Shown here: in pieces, positions 55,341 to 63,169 of the stretch
Layout of the letters: every line of letters starts with the position of its first letter
How positions within the stretch are numbered: position 1 is the stretch's first letter
From: Sneathiella sp. HT1-7
Lineage (GTDB): Bacteria > Pseudomonadota > Alphaproteobacteria > Sneathiellales > Sneathiellaceae
Length of the DNA: 64,000 bases
Direction: 5' to 3'
NCBI RefSeq assembly: GCF_020731145.1
Contig: NZ_JAJFZN010000001.1
Location: 372,001 to 436,000 of the forward strand
Position numbers and translations under genes: made by a program
Notes under the pieces: generated by a model
Seen by the model: only the letters and a program-made list of their open reading frames with translations
The model's database searches: none
What the model was told of the DNA's origin: nothing

Positions 55341-56210
55341 ATGAGGCTCCGCTTGGCTGATCGCTGGAAAGTTCTGATATTACTCTCCCCTGCTCTCCTC
55401 CTCATTGTGGGATTGTTTCTGGGCGGCCTTTTCCTTGGCTTGATCGGTAGCTTGGGGTATATGCCGCTACTCGGCCGGGAAGAGATAAGTCTCGACGCTT
55501 ATCGCAAAATACTGGCATCGGATCGATTTTATCACTCTTTTCTAATGACCTTCTATATCTCTTTCACCTCCACAATTATCGCCTCCATTCTGGCCGTCGG
55601 GGCGGCATTGATTTTACGTCGGCATTTTTTTGGCCGCTCCGTCATTAACTTCCTATTTCAAATTAACCTAACCGTGCCGCATCTGGTGGGCGCGGTCGGC
55701 ATTCTGTATCTATTCTCTCAGTCGGGCTTTTTCTCACGCCTCGCCTATGAGTTTGAGCTAATTGCGAGGCCTTCTGACTTTCCGGCGATGATTTACGATC
55801 CGCTTGCGATCGGAATTATCCTGCAATATGTCTGGAAAGAAGTTCCCTTCATCGGGATGATCCTTCTCGCCAATATGCAAACATTTGGGCAGGACTACGA
55901 AGCCGCAGCCCGCTCCCTCGGCGCAAACCGCTGGCAGGGTTTCCGCTACGTCCTGTTGCCGCTTCTCACCCCCGGTCTTCTTGCCGCTGCGCTGATAGTC
56001 TTTGCCTTCACCTTCGGCGCCTATGAGATTCCGGCCTTGCTTGGACAAAACTATCCGGCCTCCCTCCCCGTTCTGGCCTATCAGTCCTTCACCGATGTGG
56101 ACCTAAACGCCCGGCCAGAGGCGTTGGCCATGGGGATGATTATCGCAGTCTTAAGTGCGGTTATGATACTCGGGTACGCCCGCCTGACGCGCAGATATGT
56201 TCGCTCATGA
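55341..56210 (+). CDS. ABC transporter permease (YnjC N-half-like)
   Basis: 289-residue inner-membrane permease with six helices. The coupling-loop EAA motif is AAARSLGANRWQGFRYVLLP, followed by FTFGAYEIPALLG. E. coli YnjC is one long double permease; here the two halves are separate genes. Its stop overlaps the next start by 4 bases (ATGA). Confidence 0.92.
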   Translation: MRLRLADRWKVLILLSPALLLIVGLFLGGLFLGLIGSLGYMPLLGREEISLDAYRKILASDRFYHSFLMTFYISFTSTIIASILAVGAALILRRHFFGRSVINFLFQINLTVPHLVGAVGILYLFSQSGFFSRLAYEFELIARPSDFPAMIYDPLAIGIILQYVWKEVPFIGMILLANMQTFGQDYEAAARSLGANRWQGFRYVLLPLLTPGLLAAALIVFAFTFGAYEIPALLGQNYPASLPVLAYQSFTDVDLNARPEALAMGMIIAVLSAVMILGYARLTRRYVRS

Positions 56211-57055
56211 GTAATGGCACGGTAACAAGACAAGAAGACATTTCTCACGATGGATTGTCAGGGCCGGCCTGGTTTGCACTTATATTGCTGATTAGCTGGT
56301 TAGTCCTTCCACTAATACCCCTTGGCATTTGGTCCATCAGCCGAAGCTGGTTCTTCCCCGATATTACTCCGTCTGCTTACAGCCTACGCGCCTGGACCTA
56401 TGTTTTTTCAACCACATCCGAGGTTCTCCCCGCCCTTGGCATGACAACATTCATCGCACTTTGTGCGACACTTTTGTCCGCGATCATCGGCCTGCCAGCG
56501 GGCCGTGCGCTCGGGCTCTATCAGTTTCGAGGAAAGGCAGTAATAGAGCTTTTGATTCTCGCGCCCACAATTGTGCCTGGAATTGCGGTCGCGCTCGGCC
56601 TTCATGTCGTGTTTCTCAATCTTGGCCTTGCCGGTTCCTTTTCCGGTGTCCTGATTATTCATCTCATCCCCACATTGCCCTATATGGTGCTGGTCATGGC
56701 GGGGGTATTTGCAAACTATAACCCGGAAATAGAGGCACAGGCCCGTAGCCTCGGCGCCGGCCCGATCCAGACATTCTATTATGTAACCTTGCCTGCCATC
56801 CTGCCGGGCCTGTTGATCGGGTCGCTATTTACTTTTCTCGTTTCCTGGAGCCAGTATATCCTCACGCTCCTGATCGGCGGTGGGCGTGTAGTAACGCTGC
56901 CGCTTCTTCTCTTTAATTTTGCCAGCGCGGGACGAAACGACATTACAGGCGCCATCAGTATGATTTATATCCTGCCGGGTGTTGTTCTCCTTCTCCTTGG
57001 TGCGCGTCATCTAACGGGGCGAAACAGCGCGACAGAAAGTTTGCGCCAGATATGA
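56207..57055 (+). CDS. ABC transporter permease (YnjC C-half-like)
   Basis: 282 residues, six helices, EAA loop EAQARSLGAGPIQTFYYVTLP, and SWSQYILTLLIGGGRVVTLPLL near the end. Partner of the preceding permease; N-terminus hydrophilic for about 20 residues. Overlaps both neighbours by 4 bases, so the three membrane and ATPase genes are translationally coupled. Confidence 0.92.
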   Translation: MSNGTVTRQEDISHDGLSGPAWFALILLISWLVLPLIPLGIWSISRSWFFPDITPSAYSLRAWTYVFSTTSEVLPALGMTTFIALCATLLSAIIGLPAGRALGLYQFRGKAVIELLILAPTIVPGIAVALGLHVVFLNLGLAGSFSGVLIIHLIPTLPYMVLVMAGVFANYNPEIEAQARSLGAGPIQTFYYVTLPAILPGLLIGSLFTFLVSWSQYILTLLIGGGRVVTLPLLLFNFASAGRNDITGAISMIYILPGVVLLLLGARHLTGRNSATESLRQI

Positions 57056-58092
57056 CTGACGTTACTCTAGAAAATCTCACCAAAACCTATCCGGGCGAAA
57101 CCATTCCCGCTGTGAACGATGTTTCCATGCGCATTGAGGGAGGATCGCTTACAGCGCTTCTTGGCCCGTCAGCTTGCGGTAAATCAACAATCCTGAAAAT
57201 GATTGCCGGTCTTCTCGCGCCAACATCGGGCGATATCCGTTTTGCCGGACAATCCATTCTCCATTTACCGCCGAACCGGCGCGACGCCGTTATGGTGTTC
57301 CAGAACCATCTCCTCTTTCCATATATGACCGTTGGCGAGAACGTCGGCTTTGGCCTTAAGATGCGTCGCCTGCCGAAAAAAGAGATTGCCGACGCGGTTG
57401 GCAGAACATTGGAATTCGTGCAGCTGGATAGCATGGAAAAGCGCAAACCCAGCCAGCTTTCGGGTGGGCAACAGCAACGAGTCGCCCTCGCGCGTGCTTT
57501 GGTCCTTCGCCCTAAAATATTGCTACTGGATGAGCCTTTTTCCAATCTAGATGCTAATTTGCGCCTGGAAATGCAGCAACTACTTAATTCCCTCCATCAA
57601 GAGCTTAAGACGACGATGCTATTCGTTACCCATGATCAGGAAGAAGCGGTCGCTCTTTCTAGCAAAATTGCCCTTATCCTTGGCGGAACACTTCGGCAAT
57701 ATGCACCTGCCGTCTCCCTCTATCAGAAGCCGCAAAATCAGGAAGTAGCGAAATTCTTCGGTGCGAAAAATTTTATTCCGGGTGAATGTGCTTCTGGATA
57801 TTTCGATTGCTCTCTTGGTCGATTTGCTCTGCCAGATGGTGCTCCTGATACCGGCAACATACTAACTATTCGCCCGGAAAATTTCGTTATTGGAGCTGAC
57901 GGGAATACTGAAAACAGCGTTCAAGCAACAATCGTTTCAAAGCAATTTCTCGGTAACCAAACCCGCATAGAAATGCGCAAAGAAAGCATCTCCTTTGAGG
58001 CATTGCTGCCCCCCCATATTGCGGAACCGTTCGAGGAAGGAACAACAGTAGCTGTCCATTTTCCGCGTCGATCCCTTTGGGTGTTGAGCTAA
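57052..58092 (+). CDS. ABC transporter ATP-binding protein (YnjD/PotA-like)
   Basis: 346 residues: Walker A GPSACGKSTI, Q-loop VFQNHLLFP, signature LSGGQQQRVALARALV, Walker B LLLDEPFSNLDANLR, switch His FVTHDQEEAVAL, and a C-terminal TOBE-like regulatory domain (about 270-346). This MalK/PotA architecture is longer than E. coli YnjD. Overlaps the XRE regulator gene by 4 bp at the stops. Confidence 0.93.
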   Translation: MTDVTLENLTKTYPGETIPAVNDVSMRIEGGSLTALLGPSACGKSTILKMIAGLLAPTSGDIRFAGQSILHLPPNRRDAVMVFQNHLLFPYMTVGENVGFGLKMRRLPKKEIADAVGRTLEFVQLDSMEKRKPSQLSGGQQQRVALARALVLRPKILLLDEPFSNLDANLRLEMQQLLNSLHQELKTTMLFVTHDQEEAVALSSKIALILGGTLRQYAPAVSLYQKPQNQEVAKFFGAKNFIPGECASGYFDCSLGRFALPDGAPDTGNILTIRPENFVIGADGNTENSVQATIVSKQFLGNQTRIEMRKESISFEALLPPHIAEPFEEGTTVAVHFPRRSLWVLS

Positions 58093-58964
58093 CTCAACGC
58101 CTTTAGATATTCCGTGATTGTTTCCGGCGCCTTATCCGGCGCGACCTCTGCACTCCGGATAAGTCCGTCGAAATGCACCGTCAGCGCACGGATATGCTCG
58201 ACGGAATTTACAAGAAGATACATGTTTCCGATATAAATGGCAGCACGAAGCGGCCCGAAAAGGGTATAGGCTGCAGAGTAAATCTTCCGCGCATCAAACA
58301 GGAACAGCCGAAAGGTGGGGTAGAGTTCTTCAGTCAGCCGGATCATGTTTTTCATCTGATCACGACGGATGGAAATTGGAACCTGACGCCAAATTCCTTC
58401 CCCCTGTGCAAGCTGTTCAATTGCCTGAAGCGGCATGCATACCTCCATATCCGTTTCCGGGCGCCGGGAATAGCTTAGCTGATCCTGCATTTGCCGTTCT
58501 TTCGCTTCTCGCTCGACTGTCGTGAAATCACCAAATTCATATGCGCCAATTTCTTCAGTCCGGAGGAGATCCGGCAATGTACTTGGTACATAACGAATTT
58601 TATATCCCATTGCCTCCCGATGCCATTTCGCGAGCTTAACACTGGCTGAGGCTTCGGTGACTCGCTCAATCTCAATCATCGGCACAGCTTCGCTGGCGCT
58701 TTCATCATTTGCGATCAAGCCCATGAGCCAATCGACAGATACGCCATAAGTTCGGGAAATAGCGCACAAGGTTTCAGCGCGTGGCAACCGGGTGGATCCC
58801 GGCGCAAGAAACTGACTGAGAGCCGACCTGTCGATGCCGACGCTGTTCGCAAACTGGCTTAGATTAAATCCTTTTCGCGCCAGCAGCAGCGCCATTCGGT
58901 CGCGAAATATTTCGGCAACATCCCGCTTATCCGGATTTTCCTTATCTAAATGCAGTGATTTCAC
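58089..58964 (-). CDS. XRE-family transcriptional regulator with C-terminal sensor-like domain
   Basis: 291 residues. The Cro/C1-type helix-turn-helix is at about 26-82 (RKGFNLSQFANSVGIDRSAL, then LCAISRTYGVSVDWLMG). The rest (about 95-291) is a large domain with no DNA-binding signature; ECMP-like residues are not enough to assign a ligand. Start is GTG 58964 with AGGA 8 bases ahead; the ATG at 58969 is out of frame. It is convergent with the ynj-type operon and divergent from the desaturase gene, so either could be its target. Palindromic AT-rich sites lie just upstream. Confidence 0.88.
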   Translation of the reverse strand: MKSLHLDKENPDKRDVAEIFRDRMALLLARKGFNLSQFANSVGIDRSALSQFLAPGSTRLPRAETLCAISRTYGVSVDWLMGLIANDESASEAVPMIEIERVTEASASVKLAKWHREAMGYKIRYVPSTLPDLLRTEEIGAYEFGDFTTVEREAKERQMQDQLSYSRRPETDMEVCMPLQAIEQLAQGEGIWRQVPISIRRDQMKNMIRLTEELYPTFRLFLFDARKIYSAAYTLFGPLRAAIYIGNMYLLVNSVEHIRALTVHFDGLIRSAEVAPDKAPETITEYLKALS

Positions 58965-58977
58965 ACCATTTTCCTAT

Positions 58978-59003
58978 TTAAGTAACAATATTGAACTTAA
59001 GTT
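58978..59003. promoter_or_regulatory. overlapping palindromes upstream of the XRE regulator
   Basis: TTAAGT (58978-58983) and ACTTAA (58995-59000) form an inverted repeat that encloses CAATATTG (58986-58993), next to the perfect AACTTAAGTT (58994-59003). The cluster starts 14 bp from the regulator's start codon and lies in the shared 140-bp gap with the desaturase gene, as expected for an autoregulatory operator. Confidence 0.4.
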
Positions 59004-59104
59004 TTATATTAACATAAAAATTAGCGAAATATCGCATTGTATATTCCCTGTCTGGTAGCTCATAATTCTCTTCTTCTAATAATGACTTATGGAGTTGATG
59101 AACT

Positions 59105-59998
59105 GTGTTGTTGCGTGAACGGCTGGAAATCAGAACCCTTGCATTGATTATGCTGTGCTATGGGATTTGGGGGTTTATCCTTTTTGGACCGGTAGACTTC
59201 CCTCTTTGGCTTACAGTTTTGATGCTCGTCCCGGTGATTACTTTTCACTCCTCACTTCAACATGAATGCATCCATGGCCATCCCTTCGTTGATCGTCGCC
59301 TGAATGACCTGTTTATCTATTTGCCGATCGGCTTGTTCATGCCCTATCCACGATTTAAAGAAGTTCACCTGACCCACCATCAACGGGCGCGGATCACTGA
59401 TCCGACAGAAGATCCGGAAAGTTGGTATGTCACAGACGAGCAATGGGCGAAATTCAATCGCATACAGAAGCTGATATGGACTGCCAATAACTTTCTCATA
59501 GGGCGCATGCTTATTGGCCCCGCAATCGGGGTATCCAGTCTCCTTCGTGCAGATATTCAGAGAATTCGAAATGGGGACCGTCGATTGCTTGGCGACTGGG
59601 CGCTTCATTCTACGCTTTGTGGTTTGCTTTTTATCTTTATCGGTTATTTTTCTAACATTTCCATTCTTGGCTACTGTATTGCCGCCTATTTTGGCATGTC
59701 ACTTCTGATGATCCGCACCTTTCTTGAACATCAGGCGCACCCGGATCGTCGAGCGCGTTCTGTCCTGATCAATGACAAAGGGCCATTGCGGTTTTTGTTT
59801 CTGAACAATAATCTACATGCCGTTCATCATGCCTATCCGTCCGTCGCTTGGTACCGGTTGCCGGGCTTATTCCGCCTCCATCAGGAGCGCTTCGTCGAAA
59901 TGAACAAAGGTTATTTTTACAAAAGCTATACCGACGTCATTCGCGCGCATGCGTTTAAACGAAAAGAACCTGTCGCCTTTCCATTGGACCCGGTTTAA
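59105..59998 (+). CDS. membrane fatty-acid desaturase family protein
   Basis: 297 residues, with hydrophobic segments at about 12-50, 70-85 and 160-200. The three histidine boxes that bind the di-iron centre are present: HECIHGHP, HLTHHQR and HAVHHAYP. It could introduce double bonds into lipids or hydroxylate another hydrophobic substrate; the exact reaction is not predictable. Start is GTG 59105, with GGAG 10 bases ahead; TTG codons follow immediately as alternatives. The PhnD-like gene starts 9 bp downstream. Confidence 0.88.
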   Translation: MLLRERLEIRTLALIMLCYGIWGFILFGPVDFPLWLTVLMLVPVITFHSSLQHECIHGHPFVDRRLNDLFIYLPIGLFMPYPRFKEVHLTHHQRARITDPTEDPESWYVTDEQWAKFNRIQKLIWTANNFLIGRMLIGPAIGVSSLLRADIQRIRNGDRRLLGDWALHSTLCGLLFIFIGYFSNISILGYCIAAYFGMSLLMIRTFLEHQAHPDRRARSVLINDKGPLRFLFLNNNLHAVHHAYPSVAWYRLPGLFRLHQERFVEMNKGYFYKSYTDVIRAHAFKRKEPVAFPLDPV

Positions 59999-60007
59999 TT
60001 TTTGAAG

Positions 60008-60814
60008 ATGATATCCTCGATAGCACCCTCTGTGGCGCTTCTCCCTATGTATGACTGGCCTGAAATCCGCCGCGCGACGGATACCTATTGGGCGGCCCTT
60101 CAAGAGAGCCTTGGGGATGCCGGATTTAAACCACCAAAACTTCTTACCCGGACAGACGATCCGTTCGAATGCTGGATAGATCCGGCCCTTTTGCTTGGCC
60201 AGACTTGCGGCCTCCCCTTTGTCGAAAAGCTAGCAAGCGATGTCTCCCTCGTCGGAACACCCGCCTATGACATTGACTGTGGGGCCGGCAGCTATTTCAG
60301 TGTGATTGTTGTTCATAAAGAGAGTGATATTGAAAAGCTTTCGGACCTTAATGCCGCGACCCTCGGCTATAACGATCCGCTTTCACAGTCCGGCGTCTCG
60401 GCCTTTTTCTCCTATCTGGCGGAGGAAGGAATTTCCTTTCAGAAAATTCGCCGGTGTGAGCGGTTGATGTCTCATCGGAATGTCATACAGCACTTAGCGG
60501 AACGGCAAATTGACATAGCCTCAATCGACGCCGTGACATGGGAACTTGCAAAACGATTTGAGGTGGCAACGAATAATCTCTCCGTTATCGCGCGCACTCA
60601 CCCAACACCTGGACTTCCCATTATAACCGCGCGACGCCCCAAAAGTGAGATTGACCGGATCCATCACGCGGTTGTTGAAGCAATGGCATCTCTGTCTTGC
60701 GAGATACAGGATACACTTCTTTTGACGGGCTTCGCCGCAACAGAGGAGGCAGATTATCAAATTATCAAACGCAACTTTGAAAAAATCAGCCCTGATCTGG
60801 AAAATCTCTTATAG
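60008..60814 (+). CDS. PhnD/SsuA-type binding-domain protein without a signal peptide
   Basis: 268 residues of the type 2 periplasmic-binding fold seen in PhnD-like phosphate/phosphonate proteins: VALLPMYDWPEIRRATDTYW, LLGQTCGLPF, GSYFSVIVVHKES and NDPLSQSGVSAFFSYL. The N-terminus is MISSIAPSVALLPMYD with no signal peptide or lipobox, so the protein is likely cytoplasmic, a known but poorly understood variant of the family. TTG 60002 is a possible earlier start. No transporter genes adjoin; it is probably cotranscribed with the desaturase. Confidence 0.82.
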   Translation: MISSIAPSVALLPMYDWPEIRRATDTYWAALQESLGDAGFKPPKLLTRTDDPFECWIDPALLLGQTCGLPFVEKLASDVSLVGTPAYDIDCGAGSYFSVIVVHKESDIEKLSDLNAATLGYNDPLSQSGVSAFFSYLAEEGISFQKIRRCERLMSHRNVIQHLAERQIDIASIDAVTWELAKRFEVATNNLSVIARTHPTPGLPIITARRPKSEIDRIHHAVVEAMASLSCEIQDTLLLTGFAATEEADYQIIKRNFEKISPDLENLL

Positions 60815-60823
60815 AGAAACACA

Positions 60824-60854
60824 ATAAAAAAACCCGGAAGCCGAAACTTCCGGG
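60824..60854 (-). terminator. intrinsic terminator of the liv binding-protein gene
   Basis: CCCGGAAG-TTTCGG-CTTCCGGG on the minus strand, followed by TTTTTTTATT (60832-60824). It ends the leftward liv operon. The stem also lies 19 bp after the PhnD-like gene, but the plus-strand side has no T-run. Confidence 0.9.
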
Positions 60855-60878
60855 CTTAATATCAAACGTCAAGGTGAC

Positions 60879-61982
60879 TTATTTATAGTCGTATTTGCCG
60901 TCTTTCCATTCGTACCAGACATAACCCGGCAGGGTCACGTCGCCTTTATCATCGAAAGACAATGATCCGAGGACCGTTTCAAACGTACCCTCATTCAAGG
61001 CATCCATAACGGGCTCCAGATCAACGGACTTGGCAGCTTTAGCCGCGTCCGCCCAAGCCTGCACTGCAGCATAGGTGTAAAGAACGTAACCTTCTGGCTC
61101 AATGCCTTTGGCACGGAACTTTGCAACCAGTTCAGTAACGCCCGGGTTTTTACGTGGGTCCGGCGAGAAAGTCATCAGTGTGCCTTCACCAGCATCGCCC
61201 GTGATTGACCAATATTCGTCAGTCACCAGTGCGTCACCAGATACGAGCTGGGTTTTCATGCCCTGATCGCGCATCTGGCGAACAATCAGGCCAGCTTCTG
61301 TGTGATAACCGCCAACATACGCGATATCGATGCCTTCCTGTTTCATTTTGGAGACAAGTGCCGTGTAGTCTTTTTCACCAGCAGTATAGGCTTCATACAT
61401 GGTTGCCTTGCCACCAGCGGCTTCCATGGAAGCTTTGGTTTCATCAGCAAGACCTTTACCATAGGCAGTCTTGTCATGCAGGATGGCTACTTTCTTGCCT
61501 GCTTTGGTTTCATCAGCAAGATAAGCGCCAGCAACCTTGCCCTGCTGATCGTCACGGCCGCAGACGCGATATACGTTCGGGCCGCCTTCATCGGTCAGCT
61601 TCGGGTTGGTGGAAGCGGGTGAAATCTGAATGATCCCTTCTTCTTCATATACGGCGGATGCCGGAATGGAAGAACCGGAACAGAAATGGCCAGCCATAAA
61701 GACAACGCCTTTTGACACCATCTGGTTGGCAACAGCCACAGCCTGCTTCGGATCGCAAGCGTCATCACCAATCTCAAGTGTCAGCATTTCGCCATTCACA
61801 CCGCCAGCGGCATTAATGTCCGCGACAGCCTGCTCTGCACCAGCCTTCATCTGCTGACCAAAGCTCGCATACTGCCCCGTCATCGGGCCTGCCGTTGCAA
61901 TCGCAATATCCGCCCAGGCGGCGCCTGAGCTGATCATCACGCCCATCGACATAGCCGACACGGCAAGTAACATTTTTTTCAT
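60879..61982 (-). CDS. livK: branched-chain amino-acid ABC transporter substrate-binding protein
   Basis: 367 residues from ATG 61982, which GGGAG precedes by 7 bases; the frame opens further to 62015. Signal peptide of about 23 residues ending AAWAD. The mature LivJ/LivK fold shows IAIATAGPMTGQYASFGQQM, FMAGHFCSGSSIPAS, ISPASTNPKLT and VAILHDKTAYGKGLADE. Binds Leu, Ile, Val or a related amino acid in the periplasm. Last gene of the leftward liv operon; 105 bp from the preceding gene. Confidence 0.95.
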   Translation of the reverse strand: MKKMLLAVSAMSMGVMISSGAAWADIAIATAGPMTGQYASFGQQMKAGAEQAVADINAAGGVNGEMLTLEIGDDACDPKQAVAVANQMVSKGVVFMAGHFCSGSSIPASAVYEEEGIIQISPASTNPKLTDEGGPNVYRVCGRDDQQGKVAGAYLADETKAGKKVAILHDKTAYGKGLADETKASMEAAGGKATMYEAYTAGEKDYTALVSKMKQEGIDIAYVGGYHTEAGLIVRQMRDQGMKTQLVSGDALVTDEYWSITGDAGEGTLMTFSPDPRKNPGVTELVAKFRAKGIEPEGYVLYTYAAVQAWADAAKAAKSVDLEPVMDALNEGTFETVLGSLSFDDKGDVTLPGYVWYEWKDGKYDYK

Positions 61983-62087
61983 CTTCGTACTCCCAGTTGG
62001 TAAAATGTAACTCAAATAAATACGCTACTTTTTCGCAATTATATCAAACTTTTAAAGAAACTTGAAAGCGAAATCGAGTGGAGGGTC

Positions 62088-62441
62088 TCAGCCCGCCGCA
62101 CCTTTTTTCTCGCGCCAGGAAAAAGGGCCTGCCCGTTCATAAAGCCAGCGGTACTGTGTCACCATTTGCCGCACCCGGGTCAAACGGTAACCCAATAGAG
62201 AAATGCCGATCAATACCAAGGCATCAACGACATAATAATGGAGGGATAGCAACGTCCCCTCGAATAAAGCAAAATGGAAAAACCTCACAGCAAACGCCAA
62301 CAACATCATAAAGAAGATTAAATGCGAAATGGGGCGCCAATTTGACGCGAGCGACCGCCCGGAAAGATATCCCGCACCGCCCCCGATAATGACCGTGACA
62401 AACAGGAAGGTGACAAAACTGTTTTCCCAAATAATTCCCAT
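62088..62441 (-). CDS. small membrane protein of liv operons (DUF6867-like)
   Basis: 117 residues, three hydrophobic helices (about 9-28, 40-62, 67-90), and a basic C-terminus. Small proteins of this kind occur in alphaproteobacterial liv operons beside livF, and I believe they are grouped as DUF6867, though this cannot be confirmed here. The ATG shares one base with the livF stop, so it is expressed with the transporter. Role unknown; perhaps an accessory to the permease. Confidence 0.75.
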   Translation of the reverse strand: MGIIWENSFVTFLFVTVIIGGGAGYLSGRSLASNWRPISHLIFFMMLLAFAVRFFHFALFEGTLLSLHYYVVDALVLIGISLLGYRLTRVRQMVTQYRWLYERAGPFSWREKKGAAG

Positions 62442-63169
62442 CAGTGCGCCCCTCCTTCCAGATAAGCGGCACGAACCTCTTCGCTCGCCAGTAATTCCTT
62501 ACCGGTTCCACTCAGGGTAATATTGCCATTGACCATAACATAGCCGCGATGCGCCAGTTTAAGCGCATGATACGCGTTCTGCTCTACCAGAAAGACGGTC
62601 AGCCCATCCTTTTCATTGAGCTCCTTTATCGCTTCGAATATCTGTTTCACGACGAGCGGCGCCAAACCAAGTGACGGCTCATCAAGCAACAAAAGTCGAG
62701 GCCGAGCCATCAAAGCTCTGGCAATCGCAAGCATTTGCTGCTCCCCGCCCGAAAGAGTACCGCCGCGCTGATCTTTTCGCTCCTTCAGTCTTGGGAACAG
62801 AGAAAACGCGTGGGCTAGATCTTCCTCAAAATAGGCAGGATTGGAAGTCGTCGCCCCCATGATCAGATTTTCATAAACCGTCATGCGGGAAAATATCCGT
62901 CGCCCTTCTGGTGATTGGGCAATATTCATACGGGTGATTTCGTGGGTCGGCAGATTAGTAATATCCTGCCCGTCGAAAATTATCTGCCCTGCCGCCGCGC
63001 GAGGGTCCCCGCAAATAGTCATCATCAGGGTGGATTTTCCAGCTCCATTCGCGCCAATAAGGGTCACGATCTCGCCGGAGTTCACCTCCATTGTGACACC
63101 TTTTAGAGCCTGGATCTTCCCGTAATAGGTTTCAACGTCTTTCACTGCAAGAAGGTGTTGATCGCTCAT
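62441..63169 (-). CDS. livF: branched-chain amino-acid ABC transporter ATPase LivF
   Basis: 242 residues: Walker A GANGAGKSTLM, Q-loop IAQSPEGRRIF, signature LSGGEQQMLAIARALM, Walker B LLLLDEPSLGLAP and VFLVEQNAYHAL, the LivF-type switch region. Its ATG overlaps the livG stop (ATGA). Confidence 0.97.
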   Translation of the reverse strand: MSDQHLLAVKDVETYYGKIQALKGVTMEVNSGEIVTLIGANGAGKSTLMMTICGDPRAAAGQIIFDGQDITNLPTHEITRMNIAQSPEGRRIFSRMTVYENLIMGATTSNPAYFEEDLAHAFSLFPRLKERKDQRGGTLSGGEQQMLAIARALMARPRLLLLDEPSLGLAPLVVKQIFEAIKELNEKDGLTVFLVEQNAYHALKLAHRGYVMVNGNITLSGTGKELLASEEVRAAYLEGGAH

